This document shows, in pieces, positions 29,562 through 42,104 of a stretch of 64,000 nt of DNA. The first letter of the stretch is position 1, and every line of letters begins with the position of its first letter. Source of the stretch: Pohlia nutans (taxonomy: Eukaryota; Streptophyta; Bryopsida; Bryales; Mniaceae); the NCBI GenBank assembly GCA_022496805.1, contig CM040087.1, forward strand, positions 8,754,001-8,818,000, given 5' to 3'. Position numbers and translations under genes: made by a program. A model generated the notes under the pieces. That model worked only from the letters and a program-made list of their open reading frames with translations, made no database searches and was not told the DNA's origin.

Positions 29562-29760
29562 TCGCCAAGTCATGGTTCCAAGGTTGGTTGGAGAAGGACG
29601 TTTATGTTACAATTGTACGGTCCGGGTTCAATTCCCATTGAGTCCGTCTGAGCGTTTATTGTGATATACATGGCTTGGTGCTGCTAGTGAATTATTCATA
29701 GGCAGGAAAGTTTGTACCAACCAACCGGCCCCGTCCCATCTACCTCAGACAAGTGTGTAC
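29562..29760 (+). mobile_element. tRNA-derived SINE embedded in the LINE 3' region
   Basis: The A-box region CATGGTTCCAAGGTTGGTTGG and the B-box GGGTTCAATTCCC, about 35 bp apart, identify a tRNA-like head. The body matches 26775-26925 in inverse orientation (CATGGCTTGGTCCTGCTAGTGA type text). Confidence 0.65.
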
Positions 29761-29841
29761 TTTGAGCTAAACAGAAAATACAAAAGAAATAAGTAGTGGT
29801 CTTTACCATTACCCTCCTTTTCTTTGATAGTTTTGTTTTAT

Positions 29842-30881
29842 TCAATAATCTATTGGTAGTGGCTCATTATTTTCTATTTTTCTTTTATGTAGAATGATTG
29901 ATCGAGCGTGATGTATAGCAATGGTATTTATTTCTTTGAATGTGTGTTTAATGGCGGTTTCTGGTAGCTTAAATTTGGTTTCGAGGAGTTTCATCGAAGG
30001 AGCATGTGTTGTGCCTCTAGCTCCTGCCGTGATGACTATGAGTGGGTCAACTTTCCATCCTAAGTTAATAATGTTGTTGATTAGTGGTTGGTATTTTTTA
30101 TTTTTGATATCTATTGTTTCTTGTAGGAATATGTCATTACAATATGTAAATTCAATAAATTGAATTGTGAGGTTGTCTGATGGATGTGATCGTGGGTCAT
30201 TTTTGTATGGGAGTCCTTTTACGCAAAGGATGTCTGGTTTGAATCTAGCGTTGCAATGACATCTTTCTTGTTCACATGAGCATGGTAGTAGCCATGGGGG
30301 TATTGTGTTTTCTTGGGGGTTGTTGTTGAATGTTCCTACGTTCATGAGGGTGTAGCATCTAGATTTTGTGATGAAAGGATTAATTTCCTTAGTTCCCATA
30401 CTGCTTTGTTATGTCTTTTGACTCTAATGGCGTGAATATGGTGATGGTTGCATTTTAAAAGTACGTGTAGCCATGTGTCTGCATCTGCAGAGTTACAGAT
30501 GGAACATGTGATTGAGAGGAATCTTTCTCTACCAAAGAATAGTTGTTTTCTAGCATTACCTATGTATTGGTTGGTACGAAGTTTTAATATAATTGTTTTT
30601 TGTGAATCCGTGATTGTAGGGTTGGACCAAAATGCATTGGATAGTTCATTATCGATGTTTGGGTTCATAGTCCATTTGCTAATGTTGGGAAATTCGGTTG
30701 CCATTTCTTCAAGGATATTTTCTTGGTCATATTTGGTTAGATATGTTTGGAGACATCTGACAGGGCCTTTGTCTGGTCGTTTTATAGGTCCTCTCCATAG
30801 ATCCTTTTGAAAATAGAATGGTGTTGTATGTGCAAATTCATATGATCTTGTGGCTCTGAAGTACTCTTTTCTGGCTCCCAT
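29842..30881 (-). pseudogene. LINE ORF2 C-terminal remnant (zinc knuckle and endonuclease-like tail)
   Basis: Two overlapping frames (30881-30342 and 30399-29842) together make about 350 residues of a retrotransposon C-terminus. The first holds a C-S-I-C...H...C zinc-binding motif of the kind that follows LINE reverse transcriptases. The second holds K-P-D-I-L, then I-E-F-T-Y and a K-N-K-K-Y segment, an order like the PD-(D/E)xK endonuclease tail of some non-LTR elements. A frameshift near 30350-30400 separates them. The endonuclease reading is by motif only. Confidence 0.6.
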
Positions 30882-30900
30882 TTTGACCTTTTAACAATTT

Positions 30901-31590
30901 TAATTTGTTTGGGCAAACTAGGTCAATAATTTCTCATAATTAAGGCATCTTTTTAATTATTTATTTTCTAACCAAACTACTAGGAACCTACGGTAGTGAA
31001 AATCCATAATAAAAGTTATGTTAAAATTTCATTTGATTTTTCTTGACCAAAACATAGATAAGGTGAAAATTATGTTATTATCATGTTATCTATGTTATAA
31101 TCAATACAAACCAAATGACATTTTGACATTATTACTAACATGATTTCTACCAATATGAAGTTGGAAAGGGGATTACTTAGGTCCCTCTTATCGTCAAATT
31201 TATATGGTCTATATCCATAATCAATTTCCAAAATTTTACCTTCTAAATCTTTTTTTTTTTAGAAAAAATCCCAATTTTCGATATTTAATTGTAAGAGTTA
31301 ATTTTTGACAACGAAACTCATTTGGTTTTTTTATTTGAAGCAAACTTCAAAAGAGTTAAGAGAATCGAATTATGACTCATCACATTAAATTTGTGGCCAC
31401 ACGCAAGAAACAAAACACTCCCATTTCCAGGTCATCTATCTGAACTGTAAAACAAATCCCCTTGCTTGCACAATGTTTCGATCATGGAGAAATCAAACTC
31501 TTTGGATTTTGACTGCCGTATAACTCGTTCAACCTGGCTGGCAATTTAACAATTTCAATCGCAGTCAGATGTTATAAATCCGGTCCTTGC
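30901..31590. other. AT-rich spacer downstream of the MIP1-type gene
   Basis: No exon recognised on the minus strand. In particular, no DUF547 text continues the gene at 32-37 kb. Confidence 0.45.
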
Positions 31591-31986
31591 GTCAGTCAAA
31601 GTGAACAGTCTGGCAACCCTCTTTTTGTATTTGAAATGACATGAATATGATACAGTGTAAACGTATGGGTATGTGAGAATTGGTAGGGAGCCAGGGATCT
31701 AAGTTTAACGCAACGCTGGAATCCAAGCAGAAAATTTGCTGACGCCCTCTACAGTTACAGGAGGCCACGATGATAAGAACCGCATTCACCACGATCCTGT
31801 TCAACAAGTTGGCAAATCACAAGTCAGATCATTACTGACGATATTGCAGGAGAATGGAATAACTTCACAGTTTTTTATATGCAACACCAATGCAAATATA
31901 TTAAGCAGATCACTAGAAAAATGCCGAGGGACTTCTAAAGAAATGCAGAAAACTGAAACGTTGGGGAACCAAAATTGATAGGGGGC

Positions 31987-32119
31987 TTACAGTGCACAAC
32001 TGGTGAAAGTTCCATCAAAATTCATGGACTCGAGGAAGGCCTCAGATGGATCATGTGGCTGGAGGATTTGAAATTTCCTTTTCCTTCCACTTTGAGCAAT
32101 GCAAACATCTAGGCCCTGC
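31987..32119 (-). other. Probable 3' untranslated exon of the MIP1-type gene
   Basis: Bounded by an acceptor (CTCGCAG) and a donor (GTAAGC). Spliced after the coding exon ending at 32232 (phase 2), the frame reaches TAG within three codons, so translation would stop there. In another frame this exon is open throughout, so an unrecognised intervening exon is the alternative. Confidence 0.4.
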
Positions 32120-32231
32120 GAGGAGAGAGCCTTTCAATCAGTGCAGCTTCTTGAATTTATACAGAACAACAATCCTCCCAAAATTATTGATGCATTTAAT
32201 AGCTATTACAAGGAAGCTAGACGAAACTTAC

Positions 32232-35200
32232 TTCAGTTTTCGCTCAAGTGGTAACTTGATGGCTTTGTAATAGTGCCGATGAGGCCCAATATCCGCTGTT
32301 CGGTGCTTGCGTACATCATACGAATATAACAAGTCCATGCCATCTGAACAGCAGTATTCTTCCAACAATTGTAAGCCTCCTTGGCTCCTAGTGTCAAAAC
32401 TCCGACTTCTTCCAAGTGACGGAACTCTTTGAGAACTTCCAAGCTGAGGAACAGGAGGCTTTGCAACCATCTTTGTGGCTGCCGGGTCTGATGGCGAAGA
32501 GTGTCTACGGATCTTGCTGCATACTGTACCAAACAATTTCGCCAGATCTTCTGATAGCCAAGAAGCGTCTGCTATCGGACCGCAGGCCATGCCCACCTTA
32601 TCATCCTGAAACATCAAAACATATCCAACCTGTAAGCTAAGATTCATCGAAGCAAGAACATTCATCAACTTTGTTGTTTATATCCAATGATATGGTTAAG
32701 AACAGGAGTTAGAATAAAATACTCATACACAATCCAACGAGAATGATACCAGAGCCAAAAGATTAATCATAATTTAGATAACTTTTCATTGTGCCTGAGC
32801 TGCAGGCTGCTGAATAAAGATCTACATTGAAAGGTAAAGGAGACATAAAAAACGGCACTGGGATAAGTGACATGAAACACACCTTGTCGTCGTCGTCGTC
32901 GTCGACAGTGTCATGTTCAGGTTGATGTTTTGACGAGTCCAACTTCACTAACTTGGAACTGTCAAACTTCAGAGACTTTGAAGTATCTCGCCCGCAGTCA
33001 TCGCCCTTACACGAAGGCTTCTGAACTTGGACGGGTCTCACTTTAAATTCTTGCTTTGTTGGTGTAGTTAAGAGCTTTGCCTTGGCATATAGTTTGGCAT
33101 TTTCAGAGAAGTTATTCGATACTGTTAGGCGATGTTGAACAGCACCCTTCAAAGGAGAAGGTAATTTGGACGCCATACTTAGTTTGATAGGAGGCAGAGA
33201 CCTGGTAATAACGAGGTCGTGTGTCCTTCGTCGCTCATCACTGGGAGTCAAAATTTTGACATTCTCCTTCTCCGCCGTTGTAGGCAATTTAAAGGGCGTC
33301 ACCAGCCGATCTTGGTTTCCTGGCTCCGCTGCGGGGGTGATTGGTGAGTTGCTACAATTGTGAAACTTCAGTTGTGGAGATCCAGTTGGACTCATACTTG
33401 ACACGATGCTCTTGATAGAGGCTATGGCCTTGTCTTCGAATACTGGAGACGGGGAAGAAGCAACTGAACATTCAGTTTCCATTTCTCTGAAACTGGAAGA
33501 ACGCCTGAAGTAAGGAATCTTTTTGGTCTCCAATTGCGGGGAAGCAATAGGTGGTGAACGGCCAGTGAGCTCCTTCTTCCTCACAGGCCTCTTAACACGA
33601 TTGTTCACTTTCTCGTCCGGTGAAGTGGCTGGCCGTGGCGGTGTACGACACGGATACCTGCTCAGAACCTCCTTCCCATTTGCGGACCACTTGAGAGCAG
33701 CATTCCTTGATTTGTCGGAATTTTCACGGACAGAGGGACGGGCCGATGCTCTTGCATGTACTCCCTTCTTTGGTACAGAAAGCCTCTCAAAGACATCTCT
33801 CTCAGCCTCCTTGCTTACTGGAGATCTGGCACATTCTACATCGGTCTTCCTGACGATGCATGGGAGAGATTGAGACTTTTTGTGATTTGGTTTCTTCCTC
33901 GAGGGCTTTCTATCCACATCGCATGGTTCACTAGCGTCTGCAGGAACTGACTCTGACGAGGAAGAACCTCTTCTGATCACTCTTTTTCTGTTCAATACCT
34001 GGGGAGGTATACTATCGGACTTGTCACCATGAGGGGGAGGAGAGTTCATGGGCAGGGGTAAAGCAAAATCGGAAGGTACAGATGAGGCCAGGGGCATGTT
34101 TCCGTCTTGCATGATTGAAGGAGAAGACGACGCAGAAGGTCTCCATTCAGGAGTATCAAACGGTGTCAACAACGGCGTCAGTGGGTTATTCGGTGTCGTT
34201 GGCTCAGATATTTCAGATTCTGGAAGCTTGGTTTCGGAAGCAATGGTTTTCTTGGAGACAGAAGCAGTCCCTTCTCCACCGTCCGCTCGCAAGGATGAGG
34301 ACGATTCAGGTTTAATTTCATCCTGCAGCTCTTGCCGCAGGTATACTGCATGCTTCTCAAGGAAAATAACCTCCTCTTCTAAAACCGCAACTTCAAATAG
34401 AAGCTCTCTTGTCTGCACATTACATTGGTCGGCTTAAATACGTAAGCAAGATGCCATGGGAGAAGGGTAAGAGGTTCTTAAAGCCGATTTGAGGCTAGAA
34501 AATGTACACAGACGTATCCCAGAATTTCAGCAAAACCATGGTAGACGATCCAGCCAAAAAGGCCAATGACACAGCTCCGTAACCTCGTTGGTCCAATAAG
34601 ACAAGGTATTTGAGTTGAAAGAAACTGACCTTGGCAGGAACGTATCCAGGAATTTTCGGCAGAGTGCCCGGAGACCTTTGCAAGCCCCCTTTCAGGGCTT
34701 CCCGCAACTTGATCTCATGCATAAGCTTCTCCTTCAAATTCGCAACCTGAATGAATGATGTGGCGCAATTACAATCAGGAATTATGAGTTACAATAGCTA
34801 TCAAGTGATAAAATTTGCTAGAAACGAACAGGACGAGGAGAAGACCACGGTAGGAAGATCTCTCGGATCGACAAGCTTCTCCTTTCAAAAAATCTGGACA
34901 CATGAAGCGAAATCCAGAAGCACACCCGATCACCTAGGCTCAGTTAGTTACCTCTTGCTCTAAGGCAAGCCGTTCATTGTTAAGCTCTGGTAGCATCCCA
35001 GTCAGATTGACATCAATATCATGATGTTGGACCTGAAGAGAGCAACATTCGGTCAGGCATCAGCATTAGGAAATACGAATAAATAGTAAAGAAAGCATTA
35101 ATTGGAACGCGATTATACCAAATTAATTGCGGGACATTCTATGTAGGATAAGAATCTTTCTTCACATTATCTCAGAGTCCTGATTAAAAAATGTCCTTTG

Positions 35201-36706
35201 AATCACGAAAATAACTTTTAATGTTAAGATTTCAATAAATGCAAACAAGAGGCTTTCTCTACAAAGAGCACCAGAGATATCAAGGCAGGCACTTCCACAT
35301 TTGTCTTGAAAATTTTCCAATCCAATGTCCAAGATCAAAGAGATTGGACAAGGAAATTACCTGGCCACTGTCAGCAACAACTACTGAAGACGGAACCAGT
35401 GGCGCTGCACATTCAATTTCCTGCATTGATCCGTTTGCATAGGCTCTGCAATGCCCAAAAATACAACTCAGAAACGGGACGTGATAGCTAGATTCCATGA
35501 CTGAAAGCAAAGAAATCTAAGTAGTGGTTCCCAACAAGATGCTTTTAAACATAATATACACTCAGCCAGGAATGAATGAGGCTACGTCCTACCATGCGGG
35601 ATTTGCATTCATCAGCCCTACTGCTAATAAAGAATACCAGTGTCGACTTGGAAACTTCAAGAAGAACGAGAAGTTTCAGATTTTGGATCGCTTTCTCTAC
35701 AACTAAAAATTCCACCGTCACAAGGAACTTAATACACGTACGCACAATTACGTTCACCACTGCAGTAACCCTCACTTCTTGCACAAAACAAAACATGCTG
35801 TTCAGATTACATGTTTTAACTCCTTCACCTAACCCGTTTCATTTCTAACCGAGATGTTCATCAATTTTCCGATTTCCATGCTGGAATCTCACAACAATAT
35901 CACACAAGTTTTCAGTTCTTGTAACGTTATCACTTCATAACAGAGCATTACATATTTACTGTGTTAGCAGTTTTAGGACAATGTATGATATCCTTCATTG
36001 ATATTGAAGACCGTCAAAACACGAAACTTAAAAAACTAAGAATTGTAAGAAATCTCAGCAGTTATGAAATCACCTGGCACTGTGCCTCCTTAAGTCATCA
36101 GAAATATCCTCATTAGCTCCTGAGCGCCAAGAATGGCCTGCTTCAGCCAAAAAAGCGGCCGTCAAAACTTGTTTTACTTACTTAACAAATTGGGACTCAG
36201 CAAAGATTCTCGAAGAAACCAGCATATCAAATGCGGAAAATACGGTTCACCCCTAGTCACACTCAAACTTGTGTAAGTAGTCTTAGTATCTTGATATCAG
36301 TGCAGCGGAGGTTCCTTAACGCAGAAATCTTTGAGCAAGCTATTTCTAATCTTGAGAAACGTAATGATTGCGGTGGTTGCAAAGATCGCAACACAAACAC
36401 TAGAAGACAATAGAAAATATCTCTGTCGCCGTAAAGTCCATTCACTGCTCATACCAAGAAGAGAACGGTGCTTTGTTTTTTTCTCATTATAACCGAAAGA
36501 ACGGTGTCAGTTCAAATAAGAGGATGGAACTACCGGTAATATTCTTTTGTTGAAATCTTTGAACATTACTAGAAAAGGTTCAAATCCATTATAGTTACCT
36601 CCACTACTCTTACAAGTTCAAGCCAGGCTGTGTGAACAAGGTAGAAGTGGTTCATGGAAGGTTTTGTGCTTTTGGATGCGCTCCGCTTCAATGAGAGCGG
36701 GTTCAT
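32232..36706 (-). CDS. MIP1-type leucine-zipper protein (DUF547 family N-terminal half)
   Basis: Inferred exons: 36706-36614, a segment ending at 36074 (start near 36150, acceptor unresolved), 35445-35361, 35032-34952, 34746-34630, 34412-32883 and 32605-32232. The last six join in phase. The coding start M-N-P-L-S-L-K-R-S-A-S-K is the basic head seen in this family. The leucine-zipper domain (Pfam Lzipper-MIP1 by pattern) spans three exons: NNERLALEQEVANLKEKL, then KLREALKGGLQRS...P-A-K, then TRELLFEVAVLEEEVIFLEK. The 510-codon exon is Ser/Pro/Lys-rich, probably disordered, and ends in six Asp encoded by a GTC-type run (32889-32905, read on the plus strand). The final exon has LSEDLAKLFGTVC and D-I-G-P-H-R-H-Y, which in this family precede the DUF547 domain. 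That domain is not found downstream. The role is unknown, probably protein-protein interaction. Confidence 0.75.
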
Positions 36707-37547
36707 GCAGCGTCCACTGCAAATGATTTCTATTCATTACTTTATAAGTGAGAAGGGACTCTTGCAATTATCTACTTAAAAGGTGATCGTCTTCAAAAAA
36801 GAACCTCCATCTAATCTTTGCAAAGCACTTCAAAATTGGTAACATTGGACATACACTGTGATCGGCAGGTGGTAAGAAGAGAGCGCGGAACGACGCACAA
36901 CAATTAGTAATTCCATGCGCTTGGCTTCTTCAGGCCAACAAGAAGAAGCCAGCATACATGCTACACTCCAAGAACTCACTCATACACTTCTAACAACGCA
37001 CTTTGAAGACACACAAAAGTCCAATTCATTGACATATGATCTTACTAACACAATAGTGCGCCGCGAAGAGGCAGGCAGATCTCTCTGGCATGACTGTCCG
37101 TAATCTGTAAGCATTCGGAGCAATGTCGTCATCTGGACGACGGCAAAGAAGGGAGCAAGACTGTAGGCACAGATAAGATAAGTAAGCCTTCATTCTCGTT
37201 CGACGGCAGAGACTCAATTCTGTTCTGCATCACCAAACCGTATGCAGAGAATGACGCCTCAGACTGAAGATCCATTCGGAGATCAGGAGACGGGAGATGC
37301 GAATTCCCAGACAATAATTGCTACAAAACTATCGATCCTCGATCAGCTCTACACTTTTTACAAACATCGCGCAGGAGAGAATACCATTGAACCGGTCGAA
37401 GCCGTTAAAAATGCCAATATATTCCCTGCTTCGAAAACTCCCCAGGCTACAGATTACCTCGCATCGGAACAGAAATAACATATACACGCACTCCAACAAT
37501 CAAGAAAACATAAACAATACACAAAACAGTATAAAATAACACCTACC

Positions 37548-37950
37548 TCGATCTTGTTCGCCACAGCCAACTGATCTTGCACCTCGAACGACTCGTCTCT
37601 CTCTCTCACACTCAGCAAGAACTCCACACCACTACTTCGAATTCCCGCAACTAACATATTCAAATTAAAACGCCAACAACACTCACCTACACCACGCCAA
37701 GAAACTTCAAATGGACGAACCTTTTTCCACCAGAAGCGACTCAACCAAGTTGTTTAAAAACTTCGTGGAAAGACGTGCCAAGGCGACAGGAATGGCAGCA
37801 TTGGCCGACGAAGTCTTCGCGACGCGATAGATGTTACAATAAGACGACGATCGGGCGTGGAAAGCTGGTTCCGAGTGGAGCGAACAAAGCGGCCATCTCC
37901 CTCGCAATCACGTCTTACCCGCTTTGGCTCTGACACCCGAGCCTTCGCAC
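37548..37950 (-). promoter_or_regulatory. 5' leader/promoter of the MIP1-type gene
   Basis: A donor site (GATCGAG then GTAGGTG at 37547) ends a non-coding exon rich in GAGAGA on the minus strand (about 37590-37610). GC content rises toward 37950, and the motif GACGTC lies at about 37970. This fits a 5' UTR exon with a CpG-richer promoter behind it. Confidence 0.45.
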
Positions 37951-38547
37951 CATTTTACTGAGCGAGACGACGTCAATTCAAATTTTGGCTAGTAAAGTAC
38001 TACCGCACTCGAATCTATGCTCCGGCTCCGGGGGGTAAACGGGCGGGTAAACGCAGCTTTACCGGTACTGTAACCGGCCGGTTCACGTGAATGGATGGAT
38101 GAATGAAGACGGTGAGCGCCGATGGATGATGTTTTGATTCCTCGCCAGTTTCCCTAAGTAGTAACTTACCAAACAGATGTTGGAGGTCAAGGGGCGTTCG
38201 CTTTGTCAAACTTCCGGAAAGAGGCTCCGAATTATTGAATGCATGTGTTCCGGTTGGATATTATTCTTGTGGTATTGGCCTGGCCAGTAACTTAAGCAGC
38301 TTCTTGTATCTGTGTCTTGATCAGCTTCCTCTGCCAAGTTGACACCTAGAAAAAGCATTTTCAAGGAAGGAACCGTCCACGGAATTTGGTAAATCAGATG
38401 CATTTATTTGTGGTTGTACCTTTTGTATTGCTGAATATAAAAATAGGGTAAACCCAAAGTGGTCAGATTGGCAAATCGACCGAGTAAAAGGAAATGGCAA
38501 TTGAAAAGTAACAAGCACCTACGCTACGAGGACTCGAGGAGCTCTAG
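37951..38547. other. Spacer left of the transposon-rich half
   Basis: No coding exon recognised. GC content falls from gene-like to about 35% after 38.2 kb. This is the right-hand edge of the gene-bearing part of the window. Confidence 0.4.
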
Positions 38548-38850
38548 CCCCTAAACGTCCCGGCGTCCAAAAACTGGATCACGAACAGATTTGAAGCCTT
38601 GTAATTATCTATTACAACCTTGGATGATTTTCATCCAAGTCACCTTTGAGAGCTTCTTAATTTCTCTACCAATTACAATAAATCTCTTATGATGGAGAGT
38701 TGTTGCTTATATTGGAGAGGCCTCCAACTACAAGTATGTCAAATTTTTTGGGTAGATTTTATGCTTGCAATGGTCTTCTCATGTACATCTCATATACATA
38801 TGAGCCATGCTAATATCTACTTTTGAAGCTAGAATCTACTTTTGTTCAAC
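38548..38850 (+). mobile_element. TTAA element family C, truncated copy 2
   Basis: Begins CCCCTAAACGTCCC with the palindrome GTCCA-AAAAC-TGGAT centred on base 25 and GGATGATTTTCATCC further in. The flank has mutated from TTAA to CTAG. It matches 8257-8560 until both lose similarity. Confidence 0.55.
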
Positions 38851-39523
38851 GGGCTAGAATGGATGAAGGACGAGAATGTATTTTAGTGGACGGAATATAT
38901 TGCTTCGGTGATATTAGTCCAAGAAAATGGATGTCTCTACAATGCCCCTTCCCTATGGTCTTCAGCCAATACAGCAAAAGTATGAAGGAATTTTTTAACA
39001 ATGTTAGTGATTTAGTTACAATTTTGCCCTTTCCCTATGGTCTTGAGCCAATACATCAAAAGTATGAGGAATTTTTTTTAACAATGTTAGTGATTTAGTT
39101 ATAATTTTTTGATTGTGGAAGATGAAGTTATGTGCTATAGAAAAATAACATTCAGTAGCCTTCATATTCTATGCATTTCTTCATGGGACTCCACCTATCC
39201 ACTTCTCTATTAATTTGGTCTTGTTGAGTGTGGAATGTGTTGCACCGTCTACTAGGAGGCAAGACAAGCTACTAAATGTTATGGGGTTGAAACAAATGAA
39301 TGTGTAGAGGAACCCTTTCTAATTCTAAAACCATCCGTGAAAGTTAAAGATGATATTCAAAATTAGTCAATGAATTACACTAGATCTTGATTGAATGAAA
39401 TATTGATCAAATTTTTTATGTTGTTCTAAATCCATATTCACAAATATTGACATTTGAGATTGTCCATAGGCAATTTGCATCTTATTCTAACCGACCACCT
39501 TGCCACTTTTCATTCCTGCCCAT
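38851..39523. other. AT-rich stretch with a short direct repeat
   Basis: The segment CCCTTTCCCTATGGTCTT through AACAATGTTAGTGATTTAGTTA occurs twice in tandem (about 38944-39017 and 39029-39102). No gene recognised. Confidence 0.45.
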
Positions 39524-39527
39524 TTAA

Positions 39528-39898
39528 CCCCTAAACGTCCAGTTGTGCAATCATGATGCATTATATAATGCAACTAAGAGGGATATTTTGAACTTGATGT
39601 ATAAATAAAAGTTGTGCATTATGAATTTTAGATTCTATTCATACATTTAGATTTGCAATTGCTATCACCAATATTTCTTTATAAAATTTGAATCATAAAA
39701 TTCCAATTTTTTTTTGTAACTTGATTATAAATAAGATATTGACAATTCGTAAATGAAATTCGTTGTGATGGGTTGGAATGTAATATTCTAATTTTATTGT
39801 AGCTTCGTAATAGCTTGATCAAAAAGTAGCTAATTTATGGGAAATTATTGACCTAGTTTACCCGCCCCCCCCCCCCCCCCCCAAAAAAAACAAAAAAA

Positions 39899-39938
<40 letters not shown>

Positions 39939-40297
39939 AACAATTTTAACATATATTTTCTATATATTTATGCCCAATTTTGTCCAAGCTACTAGGAAGC
40001 TACGGTAGTGATTTTTGGAGATTTTTTGGGTTGCTTAGTTTTATGAGTTTATTTTTTCAAGAGTAAATTTAAACTAAAATCTTCAAAAAAATTTGGTGAA
40101 TCGCTTCAAGATAAAATGAGACATAATTTTTTCACAAATCATCTCTTTTCTGATCGAATCACATATGCATGAAGCAATTTTGCAATAGAATATTGTAGTA
40201 TTTTTTGTCTTTACAAAAAGTCCATGACCAATGAGAAAACATGGATGAACTTTGTATATAATCCTAAAAATGAATGCTTTGGCAGTTACGGTTTTAG
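39528..40297 (+). mobile_element. TTAA MITE family H, decayed copy with homopolymer insertion
   Basis: TTAA at 39524-39527, then CCCCTAAACGTCC. The interior matches 41537, 44188 and 50864. The right terminus has decayed (GGCAGTTACGGTTTTA). It is enlarged by the C/A homopolymer tract at 39864-39936. Confidence 0.6.
39864..39936 (+). repeat. Poly-C followed by poly-A tract
   Basis: About 20 C, then more than 45 A with two C interruptions. It may be a retroelement tail, slippage or an assembly artefact. Confidence 0.8.
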
Positions 40298-40404
40298 CAA
40301 TTGTCATCTTACATGTTGGTATGTTACATTCATTTGTCTACAGTAACATTTAGCTTTGGATATTTTTCAAGTGGTATTACAGAGCATGCCTGGAAAGTAA
40401 TTAA

Positions 40405-40450
40405 CCTTTAAACATCTTTCTAAGCCCCATCGGCTTGGTTTCGAAGGAAT
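40405..40450 (+). mobile_element. Isolated head of a TTAA element
   Basis: TTAA at 40401-40404 is followed by CCTTTAAACATC and the palindrome AAGCC-CCATC-GGCTT centred on base 25, the same stem as the head of 43340-43712. No matching far terminus found. The extent is therefore a minimum. Confidence 0.45.
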
Positions 40451-41532
40451 CTTGCTTCTAGCATTCACACTACGCAACTTCTTTTAACCAAACATATATT
40501 ATATCATTGGATACACAACAAAGCGAGGCATTTGATGTGCATAGTTGCAACAACAAATCCTTTTGAGCTTATACGCAATGTCTAATTCGAAGATATTGGA
40601 TGATCATTACTGTATTCTTGTAGTCATGTGTATTTTTATTTTTTGTCTATTTGCTCTTTCTAGTGTAAATAGGGGTAACTAATAGACTGTATTTCTACTT
40701 GACCATGATAAATTAGTTGATAATTGATACAAAAGTACTATTTGCAAATTAAATACCAAGTAGTCTAATTGGCTAAGATATGAAGTAGGATAAGTAGATA
40801 AGTTGAACTTCTAATAGAAGTTAAGTGACTCTTCAATTCCCAATGCTAGCTATTAGACCACTTGTCTTCTATTTTCTTACTCACTCTTGCACATTGTATA
40901 ATCAATAGAGTCATAGTTTGCTTTAGTCAAGTTGTTGTAATTCACACAATTTTTAGCAATATACAAATATATTTTAAAGTTATCAAATAATCTTGTGCAC
41001 AGTTGGTGTCACATGTTGTGATAAGTTGTCCCAATGGATTTGTCGTCTCACAAGTGTAATCAGTTCATGGTATTGGCTTGGAGGTTGCAAGCCAACTTTT
41101 TGTTAATTTGGTACATAGTAGTGTGTCGTGGTTTAGGAATTGCTTATCCATTTGTTTCCATAGGTGGCTAGTACTCTAGTCGCATTAAGTTTGTAAGCAA
41201 TTATTTGTCAACTCATTTTATGGTTGGAGTAATAGTGAAATTAAATTGTCTAAATGTCAAATTAATACCATTTAACTTTGCATAGTCTTAATTTAATTAT
41301 GTATAGCTTTAGCCACAACTTGAAACCTTTTGAGTCTTCCATGAGAGAACTTCCTGGGAGTTTGAAGAAATGATTTATGTAAAAACTATACTACAATTCT
41401 TGTCCAAATTCCTGATTGATTCCTTGTGTGTTTATTTCTTTGTTGTGATTGGCCGTGCACCCATGCCCGGCCTAAATAAGTAATCTATATTCTTTCAAAG
41501 ATCCTTGGCCTGCCACAAATATTGTTTAAGAG
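40451..41532. other. AT-rich spacer
   Basis: No gene, repeat array or element termini recognised. Confidence 0.45.
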
Positions 41533-41536
41533 TTAA

Positions 41537-42104
41537 CCCATAAATGTCTAAGCATTAAAAAAATAAATGGTGTACATATACGAAGTCGTTTTTGTCATCC
41601 ATCATTGACTTTGGCAGAGTTAATTTTCTACTAAAGATTTTTTGGGAAGTAAGCATCATGCATGTGTGGTCCAATTAGAAAGAGAACGATTTGTGAAAAT
41701 TTTATGCCTCGTTTCATGTTGTAGCGATTCACCAAAAGAATTGAAGATTTTAGTCTAAATGTTCTCTTGAAAAAACCAACTCATAAATTTAAGCAACCAA
41801 AAAATCTCCAAAAATCACTACACTTAGAGTATTACATTTCAACCCATCACAACAAATTCCATCAACAGATTGTCAATATTTTATTTGTAACCAAATTACA
41901 AAAAAAATTGGAATTTCACGTTTCAAATTTGATACAATAATATAAGTGTTAGGAATCATGGATCTAAGCATATGGATAGAATCTAAAATTCATAATGTAC
42001 AATTTTTATTCATACATCGAGTTCAAATTATCCCTATTAGTTGCATTTTATAATGCATCTTTGCAAAATTACCAAATCTATAGAGGGGTAAGGACGTTTA
42101 GGGG
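41537..42104 (+). mobile_element. TTAA MITE family H, copy 2
   Basis: A 568-bp element with TTAA at 41533-41536 and TTAT (decayed) at 42105-42108. The right end is GGACGTTTAGGGG. The head is at the left, with a weak palindrome (CATT...AATG) centred on base 25. It is an inverted match to 44188-44756. Confidence 0.75.

Larger units (their letters stand above)
29333..30900 (-). mobile_element. LINE fragment (3' part) with embedded SINE
   Basis: Read on the minus strand: C-terminal ORF text (30881-29842), a SINE in antisense to the LINE (29760-29562), then the tail ACACTTTATTCACGCC...GGAGTTC ending in (CTAT)n at 29353-29335. The reverse transcriptase domain is missing, so the copy is 5' truncated. 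Its 3' tail matches three other truncated copies in the window. Confidence 0.75.
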
